Positions 51,064 through 61,108 are shown, numbered from the stretch's first letter. The stretch is DNA of 64,000 nt from JAIBBD01 sp041390685 (GCA_041390685.1 JAWKPL010000001.1:1240001-1304000); one strand, 5' to 3'. Notes: generated by a model from the letters alone, not told the origin. Program-made: numbers and translations.

Positions 51064-52025
51064 GTCACGGCCTCGGCGTTCTCGGCGTCTGGCTCGGGGC
51101 GCGGTCGGGACAGTTCGATGATCTCGAAGGCGACGGTCAGGTCGTGGTCCGCCGACGCCGGGTCCGGCCGGCGGCCGGCGTACACCGCGGCGTCGCAGCG
51201 GTCGAGGAGCCCGCCGACGAGCCGCGCCTGCCACCGCTCCACGCCCTGCCCCGTCATCCGGCGCTCCAGCTCAGGGGTCGTCAGCGCCGTCGCGCGAAAG
51301 GCGAAACGCTCCTCGAGGTAGCCGCGCACGACGCCCGAGATCGTGCCGTAGTAGGCGTCGTAGTTGCCGACTGCCAACGGCTGCTCCGACGCCATCGCCG
51401 CGAGGCGGTTACGCGCAGCGTCCTCGATGCTGACCGCCACCTCGGTCGCCGCCGCAGGCACCGCTGCCGGCCGGCGGCGCCGAAGCAGGAAGACGGTAGC
51501 GACGGCAGCGAGCAACATCGTAGTGGTCGCGACGGCGGTGGCGGGCCACTGCCAGGCGACGGGCGCGTCTTCGATCGACATCTGCGGTTTGAGCGGGCGC
51601 AACTGGGCGTCGCCGGGGTCGACCGTCGAAGCGACCATGAACGGGGGCGCCTCAACGGTCTGTTCTCCGCTGACGCCGCTCTCGTCGATCCAGTTGAGGA
51701 GCAGCGGCGGCAGCTGTTGTGCGCCGAGGCCAAAGGCCGCGACCACGAACTCGAACTGTGAGACGGAGGGGCCGCCGTTCGTCCCGGGCGTGGTCGTTGC
51801 CGGGGGCGTCTCGACGATGCGGAACGCGGCGTTCGCAACGGGAGGTGGGACGTCCACCAGCACGGTGTCGGGATGTTGCACCGTCACCGTGACCAGGATC
51901 CGCTCGCCCAGTCTCGCCTCCGTGCGGTCGAGGGATGCGCGTGCCACCACCTGCGACGGTTGCGCACCAGCGGACGCCGGTAGCAGGGCCGCGAGCATCG
52001 TGGCGAGGAGCACGAGGCGTCTCAT
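51060..52025 (-). CDS. BatD-like membrane protein (cluster 2)
   Basis: A 321-residue protein with a Sec signal peptide ending near PASAGAQ (about 22), an N-terminal beta-sandwich resembling the BatD oxygen-tolerance domain (LDRTEARLGERILVTVTVQ), one membrane helix at about 160-182 followed by a run of Arg, and a cytoplasmic helical tail. Much shorter than typical BatD, so it may contain only one of the repeated domains. ATG overlaps the upstream DUF58 stop. Confidence 0.75.
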   Translation of the reverse strand: MRRLVLLATMLAALLPASAGAQPSQVVARASLDRTEARLGERILVTVTVQHPDTVLVDVPPPVANAAFRIVETPPATTTPGTNGGPSVSQFEFVVAAFGLGAQQLPPLLLNWIDESGVSGEQTVEAPPFMVASTVDPGDAQLRPLKPQMSIEDAPVAWQWPATAVATTTMLLAAVATVFLLRRRRPAAVPAAATEVAVSIEDAARNRLAAMASEQPLAVGNYDAYYGTISGVVRGYLEERFAFRATALTTPELERRMTGQGVERWQARLVGGLLDRCDAAVYAGRRPDPASADHDLTVAFEIIELSRPRPEPDAENAEAVT

Positions 52026-52951
52026 CGTCGCGCCGCTCTGCCCCGGAAGTACGCCACCAGCGGATGTACCAGGTCCTGGTCGAGGCGGATGGCGACCTCG
52101 TCCACGCCCGCGCTGGCCAGGGCCTGCCGGCGTACGCGGACGCGCGCCAGCGCGGCTTCCGCGTAGCGGCGCCGCACGGCGCGATCGCTCGTGTCCACGA
52201 GGAGCCGGCCTCCGCGCTCGGCGTCCTCGACCTCGACGATCCCCAGGTCGGGCAGTTCGAGGTCGAGCGGATCAGTCAGTGTCAGCGCGAGCACCTCGTG
52301 GCGGCGCGCGAGCGTGCGCAGCGACTGCTCGTAGCCCTGGTCATAGAAGTCCGAGATCAACACCACGATGGAGCGGCGCGGAAGGACGCGCGCCAGGTAG
52401 TCAGCTGCGGCGGCGATCGAGGTGCCGGCCCGGACCGGCTGGTGGTGCAGCACCTCGCGCACCATACGCAGGACATGGCGGGACCCGTGCGCCGGGGCGA
52501 CGAAGCGTTCGATGCGGTCCGTGAACGTCAGCAGGCCAGCGCGGTCGTGGTGGAAGATCGCTGCGAACGAGAGCAGCGCGCTGAGCTCCGCCGCCGCCCC
52601 GAGGCGGCCTGAGGGCGCACGCGCGACGAGTTGCGAGCCGGACACGTCCACGGCGCAGACCACCGACAGTTCGCGCTCCTCGACATACTCCTTCACCCAC
52701 GGCGCACCCATGCGGGCTGTCACGTTCCAGTCGATCATGCGGACATCGTCACCCACGACGTACTCGCGGGCCTCGGCGAACTCGATGCCCGAGCCCCGGA
52801 AGACGCTGCGGTAGTCGCCGGTGAGGAGGGTGCTCGCGAGGCGGCGCGCGCGGATCTCGATGCGCCGGACCTGCGCCAGCAGTTCCGGGGACGGCGGTTC
52901 GACGATGGGGACGACGGCGGCGGAGGCGTCGGCCGCGGTGACGGCCGCCAT
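52022..52951 (-). CDS. Soluble DUF58 protein (cluster 2)
   Basis: A 309-residue DUF58 protein without membrane helices, unlike the DUF58 of cluster 1. Core motif EFAEAREYVVGDDVRMIDWN, then TARMGAPWVKEYVEER, and a VWA-like fold that keeps DVSGS at the metal position and LISDFYDQG. It belongs to the BatA/BatB type of operon. The ATG at 52951 begins two bases after the moxR stop. Confidence 0.9.
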   Translation of the reverse strand: MAAVTAADASAAVVPIVEPPSPELLAQVRRIEIRARRLASTLLTGDYRSVFRGSGIEFAEAREYVVGDDVRMIDWNVTARMGAPWVKEYVEERELSVVCAVDVSGSQLVARAPSGRLGAAAELSALLSFAAIFHHDRAGLLTFTDRIERFVAPAHGSRHVLRMVREVLHHQPVRAGTSIAAAADYLARVLPRRSIVVLISDFYDQGYEQSLRTLARRHEVLALTLTDPLDLELPDLGIVEVEDAERGGRLLVDTSDRAVRRRYAEAALARVRVRRQALASAGVDEVAIRLDQDLVHPLVAYFRGRAARR

Positions 52952-52953
52952 CG

Positions 52954-53955
52954 TTAGGGAATCCCAACGCCTTCGAGGAGGCGCGCCACGATCTGCTCCG
53001 CTGAGATCGCCTGCGCCTCCGCCTCGTACGTCGTGACGAGGCGGTGACGCAGCACGTCCGGCGCGAGCGTCTTCACATCGTCGGGCGTTACGTATCCGCG
53101 CCCGTGGATGAAGGCGTAGGCCTGTGCCGCGCGAGCGAGGAAGACCCCCGCGCGCGGCGAAGCGCCGTACTCGATGAAGGACGTGAGTTCGGGGAGCTGG
53201 TAACGCGCCGGGTCGCGCGTCGCCTCGAGCAGGCGGACGACGTACTCGCGCAGTCGCGCGTTGACCTCGACGTCCTGCACCGCCTTCATCAGGTCGAGGA
53301 CGCCCTCGGCGTCGGTGACGGGCTCAACGGTCTCCTCGTGCCCGTCCAGCGCGCGGCGCAGGATGTCGCGCTCGTGCTCCCGCTCGGGATAGTAGACCTG
53401 CACTTTGAGCATGAAGCGGTCGAGCTGCGCCTCCGGCAGCGGGTATGTCCCCTCGTGCTCGATCGGGTTCTGGGTGGCCAGCACGAGGAACGGCCGCGGG
53501 AGGTCGTAGGTCGAGCCGCCGATGGTGACCTGGCGCTCCTGCATCGCCTCGAGGAGCGCTGACTGCACCTTTGCGGGCGCGCGGTTGATCTCGTCGGCGA
53601 GGACGATGTTGGCGAAGAGCGGTCCTCGGCGGACGTGGAAGCTGCTCTCCTGCGGGTTGAAGACCAGCGTCCCCGTCACGTCCGCCGGGAGCAGGTCCGG
53701 CGTGAACTGGATACGCGCGAAGCTGCAGTCCAGCGCCCGTGCCAGCGTGGACACTGTCAGCGTCTTTGCGAGGCCCGGGACGCCCTCGATGAGCGCGTGG
53801 TTGTTCGTGAGCAGCGCAATCAGGAGGCGGTCGATCATCGCCTCCTGCCCGACGATGACGCGCGCCACCTCGGCCTTGATCCGCGAGACCGTCTCAGCGT
53901 GCCTCGGGGCGATTGTGGCCGGCCCGGCCGCCGCCTGCTCCATCTGCTGTGCCAT
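52954..53955 (-). CDS. MoxR-family AAA+ ATPase (cluster 2)
   Basis: A 333-residue MoxR ATPase. Walker A EGVPGLAKTL (note Leu-Ala before Lys-Thr rather than Val-Gly), FTPDLLPADVTG, Walker B VLADEINRAPAKVQSALLEAM, sensor ATQNPIEHEGTYPLPEAQLDRF, lid GASPRAGVFLARAAQAYA. First gene of the leftward moxR-DUF58-batD-batA-batB/C operon. The sequence is clearly paralogous to the cluster 1 ATPase but not a recent duplicate. Confidence 0.94.
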   Translation of the reverse strand: MAQQMEQAAAGPATIAPRHAETVSRIKAEVARVIVGQEAMIDRLLIALLTNNHALIEGVPGLAKTLTVSTLARALDCSFARIQFTPDLLPADVTGTLVFNPQESSFHVRRGPLFANIVLADEINRAPAKVQSALLEAMQERQVTIGGSTYDLPRPFLVLATQNPIEHEGTYPLPEAQLDRFMLKVQVYYPEREHERDILRRALDGHEETVEPVTDAEGVLDLMKAVQDVEVNARLREYVVRLLEATRDPARYQLPELTSFIEYGASPRAGVFLARAAQAYAFIHGRGYVTPDDVKTLAPDVLRHRLVTTYEAEAQAISAEQIVARLLEGVGIP

Positions 53956-54066
53956 GCACGACCCCCGCCGCGTGGGAGCGACAAGGCCGGCCCTGGCGGC
54001 CGGCGACGGATCCAGTCTACCCCGTGTGCGTGCGAGTCAGGAGGTACGCCCGCGACGAAACTCGGT

Positions 54067-57000
54067 CTAGCCGGCGGCGACCGCGTACATGCGCTCGTAC
54101 GACTCGTCGCCCAGGCGCCGCGCCTGACCCAGCACGCCGAGCAGCGATTGGATTCGCGGGACGAGCGACTCGATGTCGGCGACACCCGGCAGGCGGAGTA
54201 GCTGCGTCGTGCCGGCGCGGCTGGTGATGGTCAGCTCGACGAGCTGGTCACCCGGCTCGGCCTGCAGCAGGTCGACGATGCGCTTCAGCCGCCGGCGGTC
54301 GGCCGCCTCGTCCGTGGTCTCCTCCATGTGGATGCGAAGACGGGGTGGGCCGGACCGGTCGTCATCCGAGGTGTGGCGTGCGCTGGGCGCGGGCGGCTCA
54401 TCCTCCAGCGAGGGCACCGAGGACTCGAACGGCTCGACGGCCCGTAACTGCGGCCGCTGCGCTGGAGTGATCTCGTCGTCCTCGTAGCGCGGCGGACCGC
54501 CACCCGGTGGCGTTGGCGCCGGTCGAGGGCGGGCGGGGCGACCTCCGAGCACACGGAACTGCGACGGATCGGGCGTCAGCAACTGGCCGCTCTCGATGTC
54601 GTACCCCGCGAGGTGCACGGCCGCGATCGTGAGCCGGTCGCCGCGCTCGCGGACCGTCACGCGGGCCAGCACCACGTTTCCCTCCACGAGGAGGTCGCGG
54701 AACTTCTCGAACTGCTCGGGCCACACGGTCAGCTCGCCAGCGCCCGTGAGGTCCTCGAGGTTGGCCACCCCGAACGGCTTGCCCTGCTTCGTGGCGAGGC
54801 GGCGGATGCTCTTCACGGTGCCGGCGACGACGAGTTCCTCGCCCGCCGCTTCGACGTCGATCTCCGCGAACTGGGCCGTGACGAACTCGCCGAGGCGTTC
54901 GGCGGCGCCTCGGAACGGGTGCTCCGAGATGTAGGTGCCGAGCAGTTCGCGCTCCCACGACAGCATTTCCTGCTGCGGCGTGACGACAGCCGGTAGCTCC
55001 AGCGCCGGCAGCGGCGTGTCCACCTGTGTGCCGAACAAGTCGAACATCGAGGTTTGACCCGTCTCGCGCAGGCGCTGTTCCTGCTGCGCGAGCGACAGCA
55101 TGCGGTCGACGCCGAAGACGATCGCGGAGCGGTCGCCGAGCGAGTCGAGTGCGCCGGCTTTCGCCAGCGACTCGAGGACGCGGCGGTTGAGGTCCCGCGC
55201 GTTGATGCGCCGCGCGAAGTCCTCGACGGACGCGAACGGCCCGCTGGCCTCCCGTTCCGCGATCAGCGACTCGACGCCACCCGCGCCCACATGCTTGATG
55301 GTCGCGAGGCCGAAGCGGATGGAGCGGTCGCCGCCCGGCTGTCGCTCGACTGTGAAGTTGACGTGTGAGCGGTTCACGTCGGGCGGCAGCACCTCCACGC
55401 CGAGGCGCGTGCACTCCGCGACCGCGGCGGCGATGCGCTCGAGGGCGCCCGTCGGATGCGCGCCGGCGGCCATCAACACGGCGGCCATGTACTCGATCGG
55501 ATAGTGCGCCTTCAGGTACGCCGTCTGGTAAGCGATCGTCGCGTACGAGAACGCGTGCGACTTGTTGAAGGCGTACCCCGCGAACGGCTCGATGAGGTCG
55601 AAGACTTGCTCGGCCAGGCGCTCCTCGTACCCCTTTGCCACGGCGCCGGCGATGAAGCGCTCCCGCTCCGCGAGCATGATCGAGGCGATCTTCTTTCCCA
55701 TCGCCTTGCGCATGATGTCGGCCTGGCCGAGCGTGTAGCCGGCGAACGTCCGCGCGATCTCGAGCACCTGGTCCTGGTACGTGATGACGCCGTACGTCTC
55801 GTCGAGGACCGACGCGAGGTCTTCGTGCGGATAGACGGCCTTCGCGCGGCCGTGCTTCACGTCGATGTAGCGCGGGATGTGCTCCATGGGGCCGGGGCGG
55901 TAGAGCGCCACCATCGCAGCGAGCTCGCGGATGTCGCGCGGCTGCAGCTCCGCCACGTAGCGGCGCATGCCGGCGGACTCCATCTGGAAGATGCCGAACG
56001 TCTCCGCCTCGGCGAGCAGCGCCGCGGCGGACTCGTCTCCGTCGGGCAGCGTGTTGAGGTCGAGGTCGATGCCGTGCTGCTCGCGGATGAGCTGTACGGC
56101 GCGCCCGAGGATCGTGAGGTTCGCCAGTCCGAGGAAGTCCATCTTCACGAGGCCGATCTTGGCGACCTCGTTCATCGAGTACTGCGTCGTTGGCAGCGTC
56201 TCCTCGTCGTCCTTGTTCGAGGTGGCGCGTTGCAGCGGGACGACCTCGGTCAGCGGCTCCCGGGAGATGACGATGCCGGCGGCGTGCGTGCTCGCGTGCC
56301 GGGCGACACCCTCGAGGCCGCGCGCCGTATCGATCAGTTCGCTCACCTGCGGGTCGGCGGCGGTGAGGTCGCGCAGCTCGGCGACCTCGTTCATCGCGTC
56401 TTCGATCGTGACGTGCAGCGCGTTCGGGATCAGGCGTGCGACGCGGTCGACATCGCCGTAGGTCATGCCGAGGGCCCGTCCGCTGTCTCGGATGGCCGCC
56501 TTCGCGCCGAGCGTCCCGAACGTCACGATCTGCGCGACGCGGTCGCGGCCGTACCGCTCCGAGGCGTAGCGGATGACCTCCTCGCGTCGGTCGTCGGCGA
56601 AGTCGAAGTCGACGTCGGGCATCTCACGGCGTTCGAGGTTGAGGAAGCGTTCGAAGACCAGCCGGTACTGCGTTGGCTCGATGTCGGTCACGCCGAGGCA
56701 GTACAGGATGATCGATGCGGCGGCCGAGCCGCGGACGCCCATCGGGATGCCGCGGCTGCGCGCGAACAGCGCGATGTCGCGCACGATCAGGATGTACTCG
56801 ACGAACCCGGTCTCCTCGATGACGTGCAGCTCGTAGCGGAGGCGCTCCTCCTGCTCGGGCTTCGGGTGCACGTAGCGGCGGCGCATCCCCTCCTCGCAGA
56901 GGTTGCGCAGGTGCTCGATCGGCGTCAGCCCGGCGGGGATGCCCGGGTCGGGCAGCAACGCGCGGCCGAACGGAAGCTGAATGTCGACCTGCTCCGCGAT

Positions 57001-57789
57001 GCGTGCCGTGTTGTCGAACGCCTCGGGCAGCTCCGGGAACAGAGCGCGCATCTCGGCCTCGGACTTCAGGTAGAGCGAGTCCGTCTCCATGCGCATGCGG
57101 TTCTGGTCGTGCACGGTGGCGTTCGTGCCGATGCACAGCAGCACGTCGTGATGCTTGTGCTGGTGCTGCCACGTGTAGTGCGAGTCGTTCGTGACGACGA
57201 GCGGGAGGTCGAGCTTCTTCGCGAGGTCTACGAGCGGACGGTTCAGCGCGCTGAACTGCGTCAGCCCATGCTCCTGCAGCTCGATGTAGTAGCGCCCCTT
57301 GAACACGTCGCGGTACCAGCCGGCGACGTTGAGCGCGTCCTGCTCGCGGCCCTCGAGGAGGGCGGACATCACCTCGCCGCTCGGGCAGGCGGAGAGCGCG
57401 ATCAGGCCCTCGCTGTGCCGCTCGAGCAGATCGTGGTCCATGCGCGGCTTGTAATAGAACCCCTCGAGGTGTGAGGCCGTCGAGAGCTTGAGCAGGTTGC
57501 GGTATCCCACCTCGTTCTGCGCGAGCAGCGTGAGGTGGAATTGCGAGCGGTCGGCCGCCCCGCGCTCGAAGCGGCTGCCCTGCGCCACGTACGCCTCGAT
57601 GCCGAGGATCGGCTTCAGGTCGTGCTTGCGGGCCTCCTCGTAGAACTGGATCGCCCCGTAGAGGTTGCCGTGGTCGGTGATCGCGAGCGCCTCCTGCCCC
57701 ATCTCCTTCGCGCGTGCGACGAGGTCCGGGATGCGGCTCAGCCCGTCGAGGAGCGAGAACTCGGAGTGGGTGTGGAGGTGGGTGAACAT
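54067..57789 (-). CDS. dnaE: DNA polymerase III alpha subunit
   Basis: Main replicative polymerase, 1240 residues. The PHP domain starts at residue 3 with HLHTHSE and keeps ITDHGNLYG, GIEAYV and NDSHY, so its metal site may be intact and could proofread. The palm catalytic aspartates lie in PDVDFDF (391-397). KMDFLGLANLTIL, HASTHAAGIVIS and the helix-hairpin-helix region follow; an OB-fold appears near 990-1080 (GTVKSIRRLATKQGKP, FGVANLEDLTG), then a Pro-rich linker and a small C-terminal domain. ATG at 57789. Followed at 111 bases by the unrelated moxR cluster. Confidence 0.96.
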   Translation of the reverse strand: MFTHLHTHSEFSLLDGLSRIPDLVARAKEMGQEALAITDHGNLYGAIQFYEEARKHDLKPILGIEAYVAQGSRFERGAADRSQFHLTLLAQNEVGYRNLLKLSTASHLEGFYYKPRMDHDLLERHSEGLIALSACPSGEVMSALLEGREQDALNVAGWYRDVFKGRYYIELQEHGLTQFSALNRPLVDLAKKLDLPLVVTNDSHYTWQHQHKHHDVLLCIGTNATVHDQNRMRMETDSLYLKSEAEMRALFPELPEAFDNTARIAEQVDIQLPFGRALLPDPGIPAGLTPIEHLRNLCEEGMRRRYVHPKPEQEERLRYELHVIEETGFVEYILIVRDIALFARSRGIPMGVRGSAAASIILYCLGVTDIEPTQYRLVFERFLNLERREMPDVDFDFADDRREEVIRYASERYGRDRVAQIVTFGTLGAKAAIRDSGRALGMTYGDVDRVARLIPNALHVTIEDAMNEVAELRDLTAADPQVSELIDTARGLEGVARHASTHAAGIVISREPLTEVVPLQRATSNKDDEETLPTTQYSMNEVAKIGLVKMDFLGLANLTILGRAVQLIREQHGIDLDLNTLPDGDESAAALLAEAETFGIFQMESAGMRRYVAELQPRDIRELAAMVALYRPGPMEHIPRYIDVKHGRAKAVYPHEDLASVLDETYGVITYQDQVLEIARTFAGYTLGQADIMRKAMGKKIASIMLAERERFIAGAVAKGYEERLAEQVFDLIEPFAGYAFNKSHAFSYATIAYQTAYLKAHYPIEYMAAVLMAAGAHPTGALERIAAAVAECTRLGVEVLPPDVNRSHVNFTVERQPGGDRSIRFGLATIKHVGAGGVESLIAEREASGPFASVEDFARRINARDLNRRVLESLAKAGALDSLGDRSAIVFGVDRMLSLAQQEQRLRETGQTSMFDLFGTQVDTPLPALELPAVVTPQQEMLSWERELLGTYISEHPFRGAAERLGEFVTAQFAEIDVEAAGEELVVAGTVKSIRRLATKQGKPFGVANLEDLTGAGELTVWPEQFEKFRDLLVEGNVVLARVTVRERGDRLTIAAVHLAGYDIESGQLLTPDPSQFRVLGGRPARPRPAPTPPGGGPPRYEDDEITPAQRPQLRAVEPFESSVPSLEDEPPAPSARHTSDDDRSGPPRLRIHMEETTDEAADRRRLKRIVDLLQAEPGDQLVELTITSRAGTTQLLRLPGVADIESLVPRIQSLLGVLGQARRLGDESYERMYAVAAG

Positions 57790-57874
57790 AGGATCAGAGG
57801 TGTATGCAATTACGCGAACGGGTGTACGAAGGGACTATACCCCGGGTGCTCCAGCCTGACCAGCCGAACCAGGG

Positions 57875-58123
57875 TCAGCGTCCGATCGCGCCAAACACCA
57901 GCGTGGCCAGCACGATCACGAGTACGAACAGACCCGCGAGCCGGGTTAACCAGATTTGCCATCGGGTCAGTGGGTGCTGTTCCTCGATGTACCGCTGGGC
58001 CGCCATCGTCCTCGACTCCCAATGCCTTCTAGACTCCCAGTCCTCGCCCTTGTCGGCGAGCCACGCCCGCCACACAAGAAACATCACCACCGGGACGAGG
58101 AGCGGCAGAGCGATGGCGAGCAT
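57875..58123 (-). CDS. Small two-helix membrane protein
   Basis: An 82-residue protein with hydrophobic segments at 1-20 and 60-80 separated by a charged region rich in Arg, Glu and Trp. Starts with ATG three bases after the enoyl-CoA hydratase stop. No family recognised; translation coupled to the hydratase gene is likely. Confidence 0.6.
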   Translation of the reverse strand: MLAIALPLLVPVVMFLVWRAWLADKGEDWESRRHWESRTMAAQRYIEEQHPLTRWQIWLTRLAGLFVLVIVLATLVFGAIGR

Positions 58124-58126
58124 GTC

Positions 58127-58918
58127 TCAGCGTCCCTGGAACCTCGGTTCGCGGCGTTCGAGGAAGGAGTTCACGCCCTCGGCGCCGTCCTCCGTGTGCC
58201 GGAGCTGGCCGATGTACGCGATGCTCATCTCCTGCACCCGGGTGAGGTCCGGATCCTCGACGGCGTACACGAGGCGCTTCGCGGCGGCGTTGCCGAGCGG
58301 CGCCCCCTCCGCGTAGGTGCGGGCGAGGGCGACCGCGCGCGCCTCGAGGTCGTCGCGGGGCACCACATCGAGCACCAGGCCGAGCGCCAGCGCCTCGGCG
58401 GCATCGATGCGCCGCGCCGAGTAGATGATGTCGAGCGCGCGCTGCCGGCCGACCGCCTCCTGCAGGAAGTAGCTGAGGCCGTACTCCGGGACGATGCCGC
58501 GCTTCATCTGCGCCACCTGGAACACCGCGTCGTCGGCCGCGAGGCGAACGTCGCACGCGAGCGCGATCGAGAAGCCACCGCCGAGGGCGTACCCGTTCAC
58601 AGCCCCGATCACCGGGACGTCGGCGTCACGGATCGCGCGGATCGACTCCAACTCGGGGTGCGAACGATGCCACGAGGGCGGCGCTGCATCGGGATCCCGA
58701 GGAGCAAAGTCGCCGCCGGCGCAGAACGCGCGGCCCGCGCCCGTCAGCACGACGGCGCGCACCTCGTAGTCGCCGGTGCGCAACGAGCCAAACCAGTCGT
58801 TCAGCGCCTCGATCAGGCCGGGGTTGAGCGCGTTCAGCCGCTCCGGCCGGTTCATGTGCACGAGGGCCACGCCGCCCTCGAGGTGTTCGACCTGGAGCAG
58901 TTCGGATGGTTCGGGCAC
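58127..58918 (-). CDS. Enoyl-CoA hydratase/isomerase family protein
   Basis: A 263-residue crotonase-fold enzyme. Motifs: NRPERLNALNP, the oxyanion segment FCAGGDF, GYALGGGFSIALACDVRLAA, and GIVPEYGLSYFL with an acidic residue near the position of the second catalytic Glu of true hydratases. Could be a beta-oxidation hydratase or a related crotonase; the specific substrate is open. ATG at 58918. A thiolase gene is found 2.3 kb away on the other strand. Confidence 0.88.
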   Translation of the reverse strand: MPEPSELLQVEHLEGGVALVHMNRPERLNALNPGLIEALNDWFGSLRTGDYEVRAVVLTGAGRAFCAGGDFAPRDPDAAPPSWHRSHPELESIRAIRDADVPVIGAVNGYALGGGFSIALACDVRLAADDAVFQVAQMKRGIVPEYGLSYFLQEAVGRQRALDIIYSARRIDAAEALALGLVLDVVPRDDLEARAVALARTYAEGAPLGNAAAKRLVYAVEDPDLTRVQEMSIAYIGQLRHTEDGAEGVNSFLERREPRFQGR

Positions 58919-58963
58919 AGGCAGCCTCCTCGATCGTGCGCTGGAGGACAGCCTACTCCGTGC

Positions 58964-60184
58964 TCACTCCCTGTCGAGGTCGAAGGCCGTGTGGAGGGCG
59001 CGCACAGCTTCGGGTACCTGCTCGCCGCGGACGAGGCAGGTGATGCGGATGTCCGAGGTAGAGATCAGCTCGATGTTGATGCCGTGTTCGAACAGCGTGC
59101 GGAACATCAACGCCGCGTACCCCGGCGCCGATGCCATGCCCGTGCCGACGACCGACACCGTGCCGAGGTTCGGGTCGGACACCACCTCGGCGGCGTTGAG
59201 GCCGGGCAGCAGGCCGCGCACGACCTCGAGGGCGCCATCGAGGTCACCCTGGGCGACCGTGAACGTCATGTCGGTGAACCCCTCGACGCTCGCGTTCTGC
59301 ACGATCGTGTCGACGGAGATGTGGGCGTCCGCCAGCGGGACGAACAGTTGAGCGGCGATGCCGGGGCGGTCGGGCACCCCGCGCACGGTGACCTTTCCCA
59401 CGCGGTTCTGGTGGGCGATGCCGCGCACCTTGTTGGACTGCTCCATCGTCGTCTCCTTGTGGATGAGCGTGCCCGGCGCCGACTCGTCGAAGGTGCTGGC
59501 CACGAGGATCTCGACGCCGTAGAGCGAGCCCACCTCGACGGCGCGTGGATGCATCACGACGGCCCCCGTCGTCGCCAGCTCGAGCATCTCCTCGTACCCG
59601 ATGTCGCGGAGCGGGTGCGCACCCGGACAGATGCGCGGGTCGGCCGAGTAGACGCCGGCGACGTCGGTGTAGATCTCGGCGCGGTCCGACTTGAGTGCCG
59701 CTGCAAGGGCGACCGCGGTCGTATCCGACCCGCCCCGGCCGAAGGTGGTGATGTCGAGTTCCTCGGTAATGCCCTGGAAGCCGGCAACGATGACCACGCG
59801 GTCCGCCGCAAGCTCACGCTCGAGGCGCCCCGTATCGATTTCGGCGATGCGCGCTCGGCGGTAGACGGAGTCCGTGCGGATGCCCGCCTGTGCGCCGGTC
59901 AGGCTCACGGCGGCCAGTCCGAGGTCATGCAGCGCCATCGTCATCAACGCGGCGGAGACGATCTCCCCGGTGTGCATGAGGACGTCCATTTCGCGCGGGT
60001 GCGGCTTGCTGCTCACCTGCTGCGCGAGCTCGATCAGCTCGTCGGTCGTGTCGCCCATCGCTGAGACGACTGCGACGACGCGGTCACCCGCCTCCACGCG
60101 GCTCGCGATGCGCTTCGCAACGCGCTTGATCTTCTCGGCGTCCGCCACCGAGGAGCCGCCGTACTTCTGCACGACCAGAGCCAT
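58964..60184 (-). CDS. lysC: Aspartate kinase
   Basis: Phosphorylates aspartate, the first step towards lysine, threonine and methionine. Length 406, the single-chain form with kinase domain (KYGGSSV at 7-13, FGRGGSDTTAVALAAAL) and two C-terminal ACT domains (about 262-406) that bind end-product amino acids for feedback. ATG at 60184 begins 24 bases after thrB. It supplies aspartyl phosphate to Asd, whose gene lies at 16.6 kb. Confidence 0.95.
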   Translation of the reverse strand: MALVVQKYGGSSVADAEKIKRVAKRIASRVEAGDRVVAVVSAMGDTTDELIELAQQVSSKPHPREMDVLMHTGEIVSAALMTMALHDLGLAAVSLTGAQAGIRTDSVYRRARIAEIDTGRLERELAADRVVIVAGFQGITEELDITTFGRGGSDTTAVALAAALKSDRAEIYTDVAGVYSADPRICPGAHPLRDIGYEEMLELATTGAVVMHPRAVEVGSLYGVEILVASTFDESAPGTLIHKETTMEQSNKVRGIAHQNRVGKVTVRGVPDRPGIAAQLFVPLADAHISVDTIVQNASVEGFTDMTFTVAQGDLDGALEVVRGLLPGLNAAEVVSDPNLGTVSVVGTGMASAPGYAALMFRTLFEHGINIELISTSDIRITCLVRGEQVPEAVRALHTAFDLDRE

Positions 60185-60208
60185 GGTTCGTCTCCGATGC
60201 GGGCGGCG

Positions 60209-61108
60209 CTACTCGCGAGCGACGATCTCCGCGCCCGTGGTGCTGAACCCCACGACACGCGTAGCCGCCTCGATGCCGCGCGCGGCGGCCGCCTCGCGCA
60301 TGGCGCCGGCGATGTCCTCGGCGCCCGTGGTGGCGAACGCGGCGATCGTCGATCCGCCCCCGGACAGGTAGACGCCATGGGCGCCCGCATCGCGCGCGGC
60401 CTGAAAGATCGGGTACATGGGCGTGAAGATCGTGGCGCGCGCGGGCTGGTGCAGCAGATCCTCGGTCGCCGTGTTGAGGAGGTCGTAGCGACCCTGGCTC
60501 AGTGCGGCCACGAGCAGCGCTGCCCGCCCGATGTTATGTACTGACTGATTGCGCGTGAGCGACTGCGGCAGGCGGGTGCGCGACTCCTCGGTCGGCATCG
60601 AGAACTCGGGGATGAGCAACGCCAGGCACAGGTCCCTCGGCGGCTCGATGCCGGCGTGGACGATGCCGTCGTCGTCGGCGACGACGACCTGCAGCCCACC
60701 GAAGAGAGCGGGGGTGACGTTATCTCCGTGGTCTTCGAGTTGGTAGGCGAGTGGGAGCAGTTCTTCGCGGGTGTGGACCGGGCCGTCGCCGCTCAGGAGG
60801 GCGTCGGCGGCCAGCAGCCCGGCGACGCGAGCGAGGGCGGAGACGCCCATGCCGCGCCCGACGGGGATGTCGCCCTCACAGGTGGCCGTGATGCCGGTCG
60901 GAGGTGGGACGGCCGCGTGCTGATAGAGCGCGAGGGCCGCGGTCACGGCCATGCGCTCGATCGGGCCCTGCGGCGCGGACAGCTCGGAGTCGCTCACCGT
61001 GACGCGCACGGTGGCGGCCCAGTCGAGCGCGATGCCGAGGCTGTCGAAGCCGGGGCCAAGGTTGGCGGAGGTTGCTGGGACTCGTACGGAAATGGTTCGC
61101 TGTGACAT
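60209..61108 (-). CDS. thrB: Homoserine kinase
   Basis: GHMP kinase forming O-phosphohomoserine in threonine synthesis. Length 299. Start VRVPATSANLGPGFDSLGIALD is diagnostic; the ATP loop reads PVGRGMGVSALARVAG (about 85-100), slightly off the usual GLGSS; the C-terminal LSGGGSTIAAF closes the GHMP fold. ATG at 61108; the frame upstream of it has no homology. Cotranscribed with lysC, so the two threonine-branch steps share an operon here. Confidence 0.93.
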   Translation of the reverse strand: MSQRTISVRVPATSANLGPGFDSLGIALDWAATVRVTVSDSELSAPQGPIERMAVTAALALYQHAAVPPPTGITATCEGDIPVGRGMGVSALARVAGLLAADALLSGDGPVHTREELLPLAYQLEDHGDNVTPALFGGLQVVVADDDGIVHAGIEPPRDLCLALLIPEFSMPTEESRTRLPQSLTRNQSVHNIGRAALLVAALSQGRYDLLNTATEDLLHQPARATIFTPMYPIFQAARDAGAHGVYLSGGGSTIAAFATTGAEDIAGAMREAAAARGIEAATRVVGFSTTGAEIVARE

